Of a stretch of 64,000 nucleotides of DNA, positions 1 to 12,119 are shown one piece after another. How positions within the stretch are numbered: position 1 is the stretch's first letter; the number at the start of each line of letters is the position of its first letter. Both the position numbers and the translations under genes were made by a program. Below the pieces are notes generated by a model. That model saw only the letters and a list, made by a program, of their open reading frames with translations. It did no database searches and was not told where the DNA came from. This stretch comes from Kalmusia sp. IMI 367209 (lineage: Eukaryota; Ascomycota; Dothideomycetes; Pleosporales; Didymosphaeriaceae), in assembly GCA_027946365.1 (NCBI GenBank), contig JAPEUQ010000015.1, forward strand, positions 372,001-436,000, in the 5' to 3' direction.

Positions 1-601
1 AGGAAATTCGAATGCTCGAGGTACTCCTCGGTCGGCTCGCCCGTGTCGTCGTCGGTCGCGCGGAAGTACTGCGCGGGCACGAGATGCGACTGGACCCAGG
101 CGCCCCAGGTGTTCGCCTTGAGCAGCCCGATGTACGTCTTGCACAGCCAGTCGGTCGCGCCGCAGATCTGGTACTTTGAGATGCCGTTGTGCTGGCTGCC
201 GAAGGTGACGAGGTTCTTGACCGGCGGCACGTTGCACCGCTCCACGAAGCCGCGCAGGAACTGCCCACCCTGCGAGAAGCCGAGCGCGTTGACGCCTGGC
301 GCCGTCGAGAGGATAGGGTGTGCTGCGAGGTCGGCGCAGACTTGGGCGATTTGCGCTGTTAGGTTGCCGAAGAAGGTCGCGGTTTTGTCCGAGTCGGGGT
401 TCTCGTCGAGTCGGATGTAGTATGTGAATGTGCCCGGGTTGATGGCTTCCGCGAGGTCGCCGACGGTGTGGAGGCCATCTGCTGCGTAGTTGTCGCCGAG
501 GCCGTGCCAGATGATGAGGGGAGGGGGTCTGGGGATGAGATGGGGGTCGCGACGATTGTTTGGAGGAGGAGGAGCGTTGATAGTGGCAGTAGATGTAGCA
601 T
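1..601 (-). CDS. PPT1: Palmitoyl-protein thioesterase, 3' part outside the window, frameshifted
   Basis: Lysosomal/vacuolar enzyme that removes palmitate from S-acylated proteins. The ATG at 601 opens a typical signal peptide (MLHLLPLSTLLLLQTIVATP). The mature enzyme then reads in another frame from about position 520 downward: LIIWHGLGDNY, TFFGNLTAQI, the nucleophile elbow GFSQGG (about 261-281) and LVTFGSQHNGI. The catalytic Asp and His would lie beyond base 1. Signal peptide and enzyme are offset by one base inside a G/C-run region (518-534 on the plus strand), with no room for an intron. One missing C would rejoin them, so an assembly error is as likely as a real mutation. Family assignment is secure; the break is seen directly. 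Confidence 0.85.
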
Positions 602-1066
602 GGCGATTATATCGTTGTGGTGTTTGAAGCGTGGAGCTTGACGGAGCTATTGAGGCGCATGCGATCGATGCATAATGCATGTCGTCAGATTACCTAAGGC
701 GCGAACATGGCCATAGCTTCCTGTTGTGTGATAGGCACGACAGCACTTTTGTTCACTCATCTCAACGTGTCTTCGTAATATGGTTGACGGCATGGCCCTT
801 TTCGCCCCAGATCTTAGTTACAATCAATTTCCTCATGTCATTGTATGGTATTTGCAGTGGACATTCTCGGTCTGCATTGCGCAACCTGGGTCAATTCACT
901 ACTCTATCCTCACGCCAACAAACCCGATGAACACGATGTGATAGTCATCTTTGGTATCTTATTCCAAGGAATTTACATTAAAGTTACTCCAAGACCTTCC
1001 AAATCTCATCTCAATATTCCTTCATCCCCTTCCTACATCCCAGCCCCCTTCGACCTCAATTATAAT
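602..1066. other. Intergenic, promoter side of the thioesterase gene
   Basis: No supported gene. Open frames here are short and carry no recognisable domain. It holds the upstream region of the leftward thioesterase gene and the 3' flank of the small secreted protein gene. Confidence 0.5.
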
Positions 1067-1618
1067 CTATCCATCAAACTGCACGCTCTGGCTTGCCTGT
1101 CCGGCATTCTTCTTATCCGTCGCAATGTTCGTATCGAGCTTCTTCTGCTCCTCCGCAATCTTGTCCGCATTGTCATCGCCCTGCGCCTGTGCAATCTGGA
1201 GATCGAGCACCTCGAGCGACAGCTTCAGCACCTTGTTCTTGATCTTGCCGTTCTGCAGGGCCGTCGCGTCATCGCCGGACGCCGCATCGATGGCCGGGTT
1301 GAAGGCGTCGGTCTCAGCAGACTCGGCGACCTCGCGGGCGTCCGAGATGATTTTGGCGTCGGCGGCGTCGACATTGGCAAGGTCCGAAGTATCAATCTGC
1401 GGCTGTTAGAGTCTGCGTGATTGAAATTGGGTGGGAAGAAAACTCACGGGGAACTTTTGTTGGAACTCGGCTACCGCGTTTCCAGCGACGCCGTCGGAGA
1501 TCTGGAAGTCGGCGTAGGACTGGGCGGTCAGGACGCCGCGCTTCTTCAGGCCGGTGGGAGCACCTAGAGCGCCGGTGGCCAGGAGGCCGGAGAGAATGAC
1601 AGAGGCAGAGAAACGCAT
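1067..1618 (-). CDS. Small secreted protein, 166 aa
   Basis: Two exons (1618-1448, 1396-1067) joined in phase 0 across a 51-nt intron (GTGAGT..CAG). The ATG at 1618 starts a clean signal peptide (MRFSASVILSGLLATGALGAP) followed by a Lys-Arg site at residues 26-27 where Kex2 could cut. The rest is acidic, alanine-rich and predicted helical (SYADFQISDGVAGNA, then NGKIKNKVLKLSLEVLDLQI), ending QSVQFDG. It resembles the widespread ascomycete family usually annotated only as 'small secreted protein'. No cysteines are present, so it is not a disulfide-rich effector. Function unknown; secretion is inferred. Confidence 0.85.
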
Positions 1619-2439
1619 ATTGTTTGTTTTCGGGAGAGTGCTTGAAAACCACTTGGGCTGGGTATATAACTTGGGTGTTAAGAAAGCGGATAAAGGTATA
1701 GACTGTATAGAAAGTAGCAACAACGAATGACAGCCCAGCTGTGGAGAACGAAAGCAATAGAGAAGATGGGAAGGAAGGAGTGTCGTGCAGATGATAGAAT
1801 GAATGCTATATGCTGCGCTGTCTATGCATCTTATATGCGTTCGTCCTCAGGATGCGATCACGGTCTTGGCCTCGCTCGCACATCTCTTGACCGAAGCTTG
1901 ACGCCGCGACATTCCCTTGGCATCCATAGCTTGTGTCAAATCCTATTTGACGACTTCATGTGCGAACTCCCAAACACCCCTGCTGAAGCACGCCGTGTTT
2001 GAGCTTGGCGCGTAGTCAAGCTTCTTGGGGTTAGCAGGGGGGTTAAGCGAGCTCGTTCGGACGGTTGCCCCGTCTGCCTCATGTTTTTCCCTTGACGATG
2101 ACGGGCGCTAGAGGGCCTGTGGAACATACCTGAGGCTAGGTGCTAAGTGTGCCCTGGGACGAAGGCGCCAAGGCGGAAAGCAGATTGGTCATGAGGTGTT
2201 TATGCTTAAAGGAGTGGACATTTTGGGTAGTTGTGAAAGCACTTTCGTGAAAATTGAAATTGGAAGGCCACGGAGTTTAGATATTCCATGTGTTGAGACG
2301 GGACTTGTGCGATCGACGGACGTTCGTCTCATTCTTCATGAGTTGTGGTGTGGTTTGACTTATCACTTTGTTCGGATTCTGATCGGAAGTATACACAGTA
2401 CATCACTAAGGGGCCTTCGTCCTTGCAAGTATGCGCTCA
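1619..2439. other. Intergenic, nothing recognised
   Basis: About 820 bases between two leftward genes: promoter of the secreted-protein gene and 3' flank of RRN7. Short open frames only, with no domain and no consistent codon pattern. Confidence 0.5.
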
Positions 2440-4253
2440 TTAGAATTGTCTTTCCTCCTCATGCTGGACCTCGGCCGGCATTTCTGACTGCGGTGCACTC
2501 CGTCTCCCCTTCTGTCTTGCAATTTTTCTCTCAAGATACCGCACAGACCTGACAAGCATGTGCAACGACAGTCCGGCAACTCTAGCCGCTTCCTCGTAAA
2601 ACCTTCGAGCGTGCTCTGGCATCGCCTTCTCCGTTTTATACTCCACGTATTCTACCCCAGGCCTATTTACCCTACTATCATCAGCATCTGCAATTGCTCT
2701 GACCTCTCTGGTCGTTCTATGTACATCTCGAACGAGCTGGAACTTCATGGCGCTCTGCGAATCGGTGGGTGGCTGTTGTCGTTGATAAGCTCCACCTGCT
2801 GTGACGGGGAACATATCGTATAACGCAGCATGAAAGTCGTCGACTGCACCATTCGGCTGCAGATACGTATCATCCAGAAAATTCGTAAGGTAGAAATCAA
2901 GATACTGGTCAAGCTGATGATTCGACATGTCAAAGACGTCCTTCTCTTCAAGTTTCGTTAGCTCCTGGGTAGTATATTGAAGTCTGCCTCCTCGCGCTTC
3001 CGCCTTGGCTTCTTGCATTAGCTTAGACCATTCTGCCCAGTTTACCGCGGTCGCTGCGGGCTCTGACACAGATTTGGGATGGCGGATAGTGTCGTCGAAT
3101 GGGAAGATCAGCTTCACGCATATGACCAGGCAAGACATCAATTGTGCCTCGGGAAGATCCGCTATATTGAGCTTCTGCTTCGCCGTAATGTGAAGAGCGA
3201 AATCATATCCGAGATACTCGCCGAGTTTCATCGCCGCATCATACAGCTCGAGAGGCAGCGCGAGATCCTTCAGATACCGGAACAGTAGCACCGGAACGTT
3301 CAGCGGCGGCCAGAGGATTGAGAATTTCATCTCGAACCCTACTTCTATGTTGGCGAGCGAGGTATAGAAGCGTCTCAGGTTGAGTAGAGAGTTGGGGCTC
3401 AACGCGCCTTGGTGTGTTGCTTGGAGTCGGTTCTTCATAGCTGGAGAGAGGAGGCGCATGGCGTTGCTATAAGGCATGTCTTCCTCCGTCGTCCATGTGT
3501 AGATGTCCCCCGGAGTGACAGGCAGCCGAAGCGTCATTGTACCCAAGTAGCACAACGCCAAACAATCAATGAGTGTCGGATTCTCTTGAAGTTTCTTCTT
3601 CCGAGAGGGGAGAAATAGAGGATCATCCTCGGCCTCGGTGTCGCTCTCTTGCGTGCTGAAGACCTGGGACGAGCCGAGTTCTTGACTTTCGCTCCTGATT
3701 TTGTTGCCGAGCTGAGAAATGCGAAGCGTCCACAGGTCTTGAACAACTGTCTCGAGCTCGGTCGTCAATCCTTTCTTGTGGATCAGGAATGCCAGTTGAT
3801 GGCGAAGAATGAGCTGAAGGCATTTGACATAAAGGTCGGCTCCTTTGGCTCCTCTATAGGCTGTAGAAAGACGTTAGCTCCATTGCGCAAATTCAAGTAG
3901 TTCTCTTCGCTACAAGCGCACGAAATTCGAGAACAACTAGATACCCAGATACGCATAAAGCGACAATGTGCAAATCATGGGCGGTTCGAATAGGACCCAC
4001 ATTTGTGAACCCTCTCTTGTTCTTCTTTATCGTCTTTTTTCCGTGTGGTCGTTCTGATCGCAGTCTCGAACTGATCCTCATCTTCTCCAGCTATCAATTC
4101 CTGCGCGGAAGTAAGCGCATTGGATCACAATCTTAATGGCAGTCTACGCACGCCCTTCCGGTGCCCATTTTCGCAGTACAGGTATCCATCTTCGCCCTCT
4201 TCATATTTCCGCGAACGGCAATTCTCCACTCCACAACGAGAGCCCAGCACCAT
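2440..4253 (-). CDS. RRN7: RNA polymerase I initiation factor RRN7 (TAF1B family), 540 aa
   Basis: TFIIB-like subunit of the core factor that recruits RNA polymerase I to rDNA promoters in the nucleolus. Three exons: 4253-4152, 4100-4001 and 3860-2440, total 1623 nt in frame. Exon 1 encodes the N-terminal zinc ribbon (RCGVENC..YLYCENGH). Exon 2 is a charged linker (ELIAGEDEDQFETAIR). Exon 3 starts YRGAKGADLY and carries the two cyclin-like folds (LQLILRHQLAFLIHKKGL, then TLRLPVTPGDIYTWT). The donor GTGGGT at 4000 and acceptor CAG at 3861 were chosen because they alone keep the frame and give the expected junction. The C-terminus is basic then acidic. Identity is confident; the exon 2-3 junction slightly less so. 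Confidence 0.85.
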
Positions 4254-4695
4254 GATTGGCCGCGCGTAAGACGTCTTTCATCGAGGCTGTGCTCTTCGGT
4301 TCGCAAGATCTTGTGAAGTCCAGGCAGTCGCGAGCGGCGGTTTTTGCATCCACTAGTCCGAAAACGGCAAGCACACCTTCACCAGAATTTCACGAATGGC
4401 AACACTGGTGAAGCGGATTACGAAGCATCATCATCTTTTATCATTGCCGTTAGGTATATCTAATCCAGGAGACTCGTGACACGTTTCTCCTACTACACGA
4501 AGGCAATGCAAGAAGCCCAAATCCGTCCGAAGATCCACAAACGTACGTCGCCCTGGAGAGGGCGAACGGCAACTTTGAAAAAGATCAAAGCCACCGTACA
4601 GGTTGCATCTCCATGGTACTTGCATGGAGTCCCCTGCTTTTTGATCGGCCACTACATAACTTTTCTGCCCCAGCCTGTCAACCCACACGGGTCGT
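4254..4695. other. Intergenic between RRN7 and eIF5A
   Basis: Promoter region of leftward RRN7 and 3' flank of leftward eIF5A. The one long minus-strand open frame across 4431-4760 overlaps the last eIF5A exon in another frame and is a shadow. Confidence 0.5.
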
Positions 4696-5439
4696 TTAAC
4701 CAGACTTGGGAGCCTCCTTGGCATCAATGGCAGCCTCCTCGCCCATAGCAGTAAGAACAATAACGTCTATAATACGATTAGCTCCGATCCTACTATGTTC
4801 CCGATTGCCCTGCACTTACTGGTGTCCTTGCCCTCCTCGGTGAAGAGCTTGTTGATCTTGTCGCCAACCTCGCCGTCAGGGAGCTTGACGTCGTCCTTAG
4901 TGGAGCCGTCGTCGGACATGAGGGAGAGGAAACCGTCATCGGTAACGTCAAGCTGGATGGCGTTAGTGCTGATCCAACAGCAACAATAGCAGTCTTGGCA
5001 CACTCACGAGCTGGTATTCCTGGCGGCGGACGTTGGGAACGTCCATGTTGTGGGTGGACGGGCACAACTCTTCGAGCTTCTTCGCGGTGAAGATGTCGAT
5101 GGCGACCAAGTGGACCTTGGCGTGTCCGTGCTTGCCGGTCTTGGAGGTGGACATCTCCACGATCTTGCAGGGACGGTTCTTAATGACGACGAAACCGTTC
5201 TTCCTCAGCGCCGAGCACTGCATGGGGTACGTGGTCGAGGCACCGGCATCGGCGCTCTCGAAGGTGTGCTCATGCTGCGGGCGATGCGATTAGCTTGTGG
5301 TCGATGAGAAAGCGCACGAAAACGGCCTGATGCCTACGCGCACTGCACTGAAGCGGCGGCGGCAATGGACGAGGCGGGGTACTGATGCGCACGAGCGCAC
5401 ATGAACGAAATGTGTACGTACCTGCGCATCGTCGGCCAT
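4696..5439 (-). CDS. eIF5A: Translation factor eIF5A, 162 aa
   Basis: Hypusinated factor that relieves ribosome stalling and aids termination. Four exons: 5439-5422 (MADDAQ), 5274-5008, 4952-4820 and 4766-4696; total 489 nt, in frame. The hypusination loop [13 protein letters not shown] is intact, with the modified lysine at residue 54. The C-terminal OB domain ([19 protein letters not shown]) ends AKEAPKSG. The very short first exon is typical of fungal eIF5A genes. It shares a 323-base upstream region with divergent VPS52. Confidence 0.97.
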
Positions 5440-5762
5440 GGTGGATAATGAGCGTGGGACGCGGCGGAGATTGAGGAAGAGGTTGTAGTCGGAGTGATGA
5501 GCCTGCGAGGTGGGGTGGGCGAAGGGGCTTTTAAACGGCAGAGAAGAAGTCTGCTCTGGATTTTGAAGTTGGGGCACTGAGGGGCTACGGAACGCTAGCG
5601 CAGCCCTTGCCTAGCGCGCCGCTCATTCGGATAAACTAGTCGGCCCGCCCGAGCTGGAGGTGTGAATGGCAGACATGAGACACGCGCCCTCGACTTCGAC
5701 CTCGACGGCTCGACCCCAACAATGCGTCCTTGACGACCCGTAGCACGCAGCAGACACGCACA
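5440..5762. promoter_or_regulatory. Shared divergent promoter, eIF5A / VPS52
   Basis: Only 323 bases separate the two start codons on opposite strands, so both promoters and 5' leaders lie here. No specific factor site was identified. Confidence 0.5.
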
Positions 5763-7845
5763 ATGTGGGGCCTGGACAGGCTCTCAGGCCACTCGACGCC
5801 CTCTGGCACCCCTCCACCGCGCCGCGACTCGTACTCCCCAGCTCCTCGCCGGCCGTATCCCTCGGGGCCTGGCCCGTTGCCTCTGAGACCTGGACTGAAC
5901 CCCCGGTCGTCCTCCCTCTCGCTGATATCCCCGCTGTCCTCGACCACAAGCCTGCCCGCGACCGCCAATATACCCAATGGCTCAGGACGTAGGCGTCCGC
6001 CCGGCGGTGTGCCCCTCAACGTGCCCGATCCGTTACAGGTGTTGGAGTCAATAATGGGAGGGCCGCCGCGCAAGCCAGTGACGATAAAGGTCAACGGCAT
6101 TGGCGTGATACCAGACAAGCCTGGGGAGATGGAGACGAACATTGATTTTGGAGAGCTTAGTCTACAGGACTTCGCAGCAGCGGACATACCCGAGCCAGTG
6201 GCTTCTCCTGTACATACATATAGCGCGCAGTCAGTCGAAGAATGTATGTGTTTGAATCCGTCTCCGAGTGTCTTTGCTTATCGTGGATGCAGTTGACAAG
6301 GAAAAGGACAAGTTCGAGGACCTGCACAAATCCATTGTTGCTTGCGATGAGGTGTTGAAGTCGGTCGAGACATACCTCACCAACTTCCAGGCCGACCTTG
6401 GCGCAGTTTCTGCAGAGATAGAATCTTTGCAGGACCGATCAGTCGCGCTCAACACTAAATTGGAAAATCGAAAGGTCGTGGAGAAAATACTGGGTCCTGC
6501 GGTGGAAGACATTAGCATCTCGCCAGCTGTGGTTCGGAAGATTGCCGAGGGGCCGGTGGACGAGGGCTTCCTGCGCGCCCTATCAGATCTTGAGAAGCGG
6601 TCGAAAACGGTTGCCAGCAAGTCGAGCTCCCAAACAGACCTCAAAGCGCTATCAGACATCAAACCCCTACTCACGGACCTAACGAATCGCGCCATCGAGC
6701 GCATCCGGGACTACATCGTTGCTCAGATCAAGGCTATCCGTTCACCTTCCATCAATGCGCAAATAATACAACAACAAGCATTCCTCAAATACAAAGATCT
6801 ATACGCCTTCCTCGCTCGACACCAGCCCGAGCTCGCGTCTCAGATATGTCAGGCCTACGTCTACACGATGCGCTGGTACTACCTCAACCACTTTACGCGC
6901 TACAAAGCCAGCCTAGAGAAGCTCAAAATCCACGCCCTGGACAAATACGACGTGCTCGGCGAAGACCCAACCTCAAAGCGCAGCGGCGCCCTCCTCGGCC
7001 CCACCAGAAGCCTCCCCCCAGCATCCTACGACGCCTTCTCGCTCGGCCGCCGCGCCGACACGCTCAAAACGACCTCCGTCAACGCCCTCCCCGCGCACCT
7101 CGCCGAGGAAGAGAAGACAGCACACTACCTCGAGACCCCTTTCCGCAGCTTCAATCTCGCCCTCATCGACAACGCTTGCTTCGAGTACACGTTCCTAACA
7201 GCATACTTCTCCCCCAGCCAGACATACCACGCCATCGGCCGCACCTTCGCCGCCATCTTCGAGCCCACCTTCGCCCTCGGCCAGGCGCACACAAAACAGC
7301 TCGTCGAAGCATCCACAGACACGCTGGGCATGCTGCTCTGCGTAAGGCTAAACCAGCACTTCGCATTCGACCTGCAGCGCCGCAAGGTGCCATCGGTAGA
7401 AGGCTACATCAACGCCACAAACATGCTGCTGTGGCCGCGCTTCCAGCAGATCCTCGACCTGCACTGCACTTCCCTCCAGAAGCTGACCAACTCGCTGCCG
7501 AACCGCCCCTCGACGGGCGCCGCCCTGCTCGGCTCCCAGGCTGCCAATTCCACCGCGCCCACGCCCCTGACGCAGAAATTCGCAAACTTGCTCCAGGGTA
7601 TACTGGCGCTGTCCAGCGAGGCCGGCGACGATGAGCCCGTGTCTGTCTCGGTGGGCAGGCTGAGGTCCGAGTACGAAGCGTACTTGACGAGGGTGGGCAA
7701 GGGGATCGCTGACGCGAGGAAGAGGGAGAGGTTCCTGTGTAATAATTACAGTCTTGTGTGTACCATATTGACGGATGTGGAGGGGCGGTTGGGCGAAGAC
7801 GTGCGATCGCACTTCGAGAAGTTGAGGGATGCGTTTGATGGATGA
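5763..7845 (+). CDS. VPS52: GARP/EARP tethering complex subunit VPS52, 677 aa
   Basis: Subunit of the Golgi-associated retrograde protein complex that tethers endosome-derived vesicles at the trans-Golgi. Two exons (5763-6243, 6293-7845) joined at GTATGT..CAG, giving the junction SVEE-FDKEKDKFEDLH. The N-terminal about 110 residues are Pro/Ser-rich and disordered (MWGLDRLSGHSTPSGTPPP). A coiled-coil stretch follows (DEVLKSVETYLTNFQADL), then the Vps52/Sac2 core with FRSFNLALIDNACFEYTFL, LGMLLCVRLNQHFAFDLQRR and YINATNMLLWPRFQ. An in-frame ATG at 5730 would add 11 residues; 5763 fits the family start better. Confidence 0.93.
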
Positions 7846-8387
7846 GGTGCATTTCGGGATGTATAGGCGTTGGGTGAACGGGTGTAATTGGCCATCTTTG
7901 AAGCACTTGAGCGTGCATTTGTCGTGTTTTATATAGCATGTGTGTCTGTATAACTGATTCAGTGCGTTGACTCCATGAACAATTTGGTGAAGGTATGCTC
8001 ACACCGCAGCACTTATGCTTTGTCTAATATGAAGAATTTAACGCCCACTTGTTTCGAAAGATTCGTTTATTAAACAAGACTACATATTCCCCTAACACGA
8101 TGCAGCGACAAGCGAAAAGACTACTTTGGAGCAAGCATACAAAGCCAAGAAGTTACTGTTCGCAAAAGATACGATGTGACACCCAGACCGGATCGAACCG
8201 CCTACTTTTCTTACAACGCCGAAGTGAAATGACCCGCTGATGTCCAGGACCCTGCCCAGCGCCACGCCCAGCGCCACGCACGACATAAAAGTGAAGTGGA
8301 TCGAGGAAAGGACAAAAGGGAGTTGAGATGGGCCGGCCAATGTGAAATGATTCTGTCTTTACCAGCGATACAAAGCTCAAGAGCTTA
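7846..8387. other. Convergent 3' flanks of VPS52 and STU1
   Basis: Holds two 3' ends facing each other. A GGTTCGATCC-like string on the minus strand near 8190 resembles a tRNA B box, but no cloverleaf can be folded around it. Nothing else seen. Confidence 0.45.
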
Positions 8388-11300
8388 TTAAGCCTTGCTC
8401 CGTTTCGCGAGATAATACGTCAAGAGATTCAAGTGCTGTTCCCGCGCGCCGGCAACAGCCTTCCAGAAAGCTTCTTTCTCGCCTCCGATGCGTTCGTGCA
8501 GCGAGATGCAGACGTCGATGTCCGCTTTGCGCACGTCAGCGTCGGTATCATCCAGACATCGCACAGCCAACTTGCCCAGTCGGGCTGTTTGCTCTGGCGT
8601 CAGAGAGATGCTCTTGGCGCCAGAGATCTGAATGAGCGAAGAAAGCGTGCTAAGTGCCATCGTGGTGGTCCGGTTCGATGGGACAGACGTCGAGGAGGTC
8701 GATGAAGACTTCGAATTGGGGGACGAGGCTGGCGTGGAGACAGGCGTGTCTTCAACTAGAGAAAGCACAGCATTCAAACACTCTGACGTCTGGCCGTAGC
8801 GGACGATTTCATCTGCAGTAGCTTCCAGATCGGTAGCAATGTGTGAACTATTCTCATATTGCGCCTTCGTCTGCAGCAGAGTGCAGAGCACACGAGGGAA
8901 GTGCCTCGCTGTCTCCCTGCGGTAAAGGGAAAGCATGGCGCGAATTGTCGCTAACGCTTGGACCTTGAGATTCGCCACTTTCATTGGGGTACCTGTCATA
9001 GTCTCGAGCGGAGTCTCGAGGTATTCCAGACACGCGAGGAGCAGCTCGCTGAATTTCTCATCGTTGGTTCCCCAGATGTCTTGATTGGACTTCACCATGT
9101 CTTGGAGACGTCGAAACATATGTGCTTCGACCGTCTGGTTTTGAATCTTCTTGATTCCACTAGCAAGCAACTGGCGATTTTTGAGTACTTCAGGTCCATT
9201 AGACTCCGATGCTTCCGTATGCATGACACTTCCAGTGCTGGTGGTCTTATGGTGGCCGCGTACAGGCGTTTCGGATCCTGCGCCCATCATAGTGTTACTG
9301 TCCGAGCTTTGGGAACTGAGTCTGCGTTCGGTGTTCTTCTCATTCAAAGGCAACTCTTCAAGGACCGGTTTCTCAGTTTCAGTTGACAAAGCAGTTGGCT
9401 CATCGCCTACAAAAGGATCTTCGTAGACTTGTACCTCTTCTTGTGTATCCGTTCCACGTGTGCTTGGTCGATCTGGTGATCGCATACGAGAGCTCCGGGC
9501 TGACCCAATACTCATCTCGCCCATGGACCTGGGGCTTTTTAAAGGTGAGACGTGTGGGCTTCCCACAGCTAATCGTCCTGACGACGTCGTCGGCTTTGGT
9601 GGGCTACGCTGTGCGGGCTGAGCTTGCGGTTTCCCAAGGTTTGGAATGACCATTGTGAAATTATCTTCATCTCCAGCATCGATTGAGTCGCTCTCGGCAG
9701 TAGCATTGGAACCATGTTTTTGACGAAACGGAATAACACCAGGGTCATGATGACTTTGTGATCGCACGAATGGCTTGACCAACGTCAAATCCTCATCTTT
9801 CGAAGGACTAACAACTGGACTTTCGTGCCGTGAGCTTGCACTAGGCGTTTTCCGATGTGTCGCAACTTCACCTAGCCTTGATTTGCTACGGATCGGACTG
9901 ATGCTTGGGCTATTCTGGGTTTGTGCTCGTGGACGACTGACGCTCTTAGGTGCAATCGCTTTCTTGGTCGTGGTGGCGGCAGGGGTCTTCTCGGGAGTCA
10001 TCGAAGGAGTCACCTTGCCTGTACCTGCTCGTCGCACTGCATAAGGATCTGCTGTTGCAGGCCTATGCAGTTCAGGCCGTCGCATTGGTCGTCTAGCTGT
10101 GCCACTCATTAAAGAGCCAGTCCCGCTTCCTGCCAATGCGGACTTAGTCGAGCCTCCAAGTGCTGAGGGTGGTCGGCCCACGCCGGATGAGGCCGTCGAA
10201 GCAGTGGACGTTGTTCTAGACCCTAAAGCTTTGGCTGATTGTGATTTCACAGGTGAGTAACTAGCTTGAGCAGAATTGGGGCGTTCGGGAACACCTTTAG
10301 TTGCCGCCATTCTCGCTCTCCGTTGCTCGGCAATCTTTGCCTTCAGTGCATCCCGTGCAGCTCCACCACCCGCGCCGACGGACTTTGAGAAACTTGACGT
10401 GCTGCTTTGTGACGACGCAAGCGACGCATTTGGATTATTGGGGTCTTTCTCCAGTCCGTTCTTTTCTCTCTTCTCGAGTGTGTCAAAGATCCTATTGAGA
10501 GGTCAGTGCACGTGAGGACTCTAAGCAGATCAGGTACATACGCTTGAGCCTTCTGTGGCCAGACCAGGGCAAATGTCCAATACGTACTCCGGTACGCCTC
10601 ACGAACTTTCGGGTTAGCATCCGTAAGACCTTTCTTGAGGATCTTTTCCAACGCATCCAGTCCAGAATGCTCGATCTGGGCTTTGTGCTTGCGAATGAGG
10701 GCTTTCACCCAACCAGAAGAAAAGGATCGCGGCTGTACATTTTTATCTTGCGATGCAAACGACACATGGCTTAGCACACGACTAGTGTAAGAGGCGTTAG
10801 ACATGATGGCCTCTACCGTTGCGTTGCCGTTCTGCGCGGCAATGTTCTTGGTCGCAGCGCACATTTTGATAAAGCTCTGGAGCAGGATCTCCACCCATGG
10901 GTCTATTGAGGGCCCAAGAGCCTTTGCGAGTTCTTGGACCAATTGGCATCCATTTGTCGACATGGTAGTTCGCAATGAGTTTGCGACCTTCAAGATTCCA
11001 TCCAACAGAGACTTGATGCCTACTATAAAAGCACCGTGAAAATCGGTAGGAGCGTTGCCCTTGGTTATGCGCCGTAACTTAGTCGTATTTTTGTCTCGGG
11101 CTATCCAGTTCTGCTCAGACTCCTTGCCCTCGAAAGGAGGTGCCATGTCACGGAAAATGTCTTCCAGTTCACGTTGCGTGTAGATATGTAGCGGGTCCAT
11201 GGTCACAGGCTCGCTCGGTGGAGGTTGTTCGATGAGCATGCTTTCGGCAAAGCCTACATCAGGCTGCAGTGATTCGGCGCGAGCTGCTGAGATGGGACGG

Positions 11301-12119
11301 ACTGGGGGTGGAGGCATTTCTGCTTCGGCAGAGCTGGCTCCATCGATGTGGGAGGTGATGTAGGTTGCAATGGTTTTACGCACGTTCGCACTTGCGAGCT
11401 GCTTCTTCAAATTGGCCTTCCCGTGCTCAGGTGCGGTCCTGTACCACGATTAGCATGCCACATGTGCATCCCAGCAAGAGTTCTTACCTAAATAGCTCGA
11501 CAACAGCAGTTTTGGAAGTCTCGCGCACGCCTGCGTCGGCGTCTTCGAGGTTTGCTACAAGCTGCGGCACATAGGTGCGAAAGGGAAGGCTCTCAGTCTT
11601 GTTCATCTATCGGCGGACAAGTCAGCCCAGCGTCACATGTTGCAGATATCACGGCACACAAACCTTCACGAGCCAGGGCATCGACGCCTCTTTGGCACGC
11701 GGGTTGGGGCCCTTCATGGCATTGTGAATGACCGCCTCGACCTCAGCAGGACACAGCTGGTGCAGTTCAGCAAGGAGCTGGGCAGAGGCATTGCGGTGAC
11801 TCTCGCGCGCATCGCCTAGCCTGTCCACGAGGATGGCGAGCAGCTTGCCGGACTGCGATGTGATAACGGTCGTCTCTCTCTGCAGCTGCAGTCGCTTGAG
11901 GAAATGGCTCAGCGTGGAGAAGCCAGTGGTGACCAGGGCGGCAGAGGTGGTGGCACAGATGGCAATGCGGATGCACTCGAATATGGGTGCCTGGCACGAT
12001 TCTGGGACGCGATTGTGCTTGATAGAGGACTTGAGATTCGTGAACAGCTGCAGGCGTGTGTCGACGGCGGTCGAGGGCTTCTTGAGAGCCGCGAGGAGGG
12101 TCGCAACCTGCTCCTCCAT
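8388..12119 (-). CDS. STU1: CLASP-family microtubule-binding protein STU1, 1191 aa
   Basis: Spindle and microtubule plus-end stabiliser. Four exons: 12119-11664, 11606-11488, 11438-10542 and 10491-8388; total 3576 nt, all junctions in frame. The N-terminus (MEEQVATLLAALKKPSTAVD) opens the first TOG/HEAT array. A second TOG region lies in exon 3, ending KVREAYRSTYWTFALVWPQK. A long basic Ser/Thr/Pro-rich linker follows (FDTLEKREKNGLEK, SRTTSTASTASSGVGRP), the usual microtubule-binding part. A C-terminal HEAT-like region ends LNLLTYYLAKRSKA. The start is the ATG at 12119; the three codons upstream have only a TTG. Confidence 0.92.

Noticed and set aside
8180..8270. GGTTCGATCC on the minus strand, resembling a tRNA B box
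   Set aside because: No matching acceptor stem, no convincing A box at the right distance and no anticodon arm could be found.
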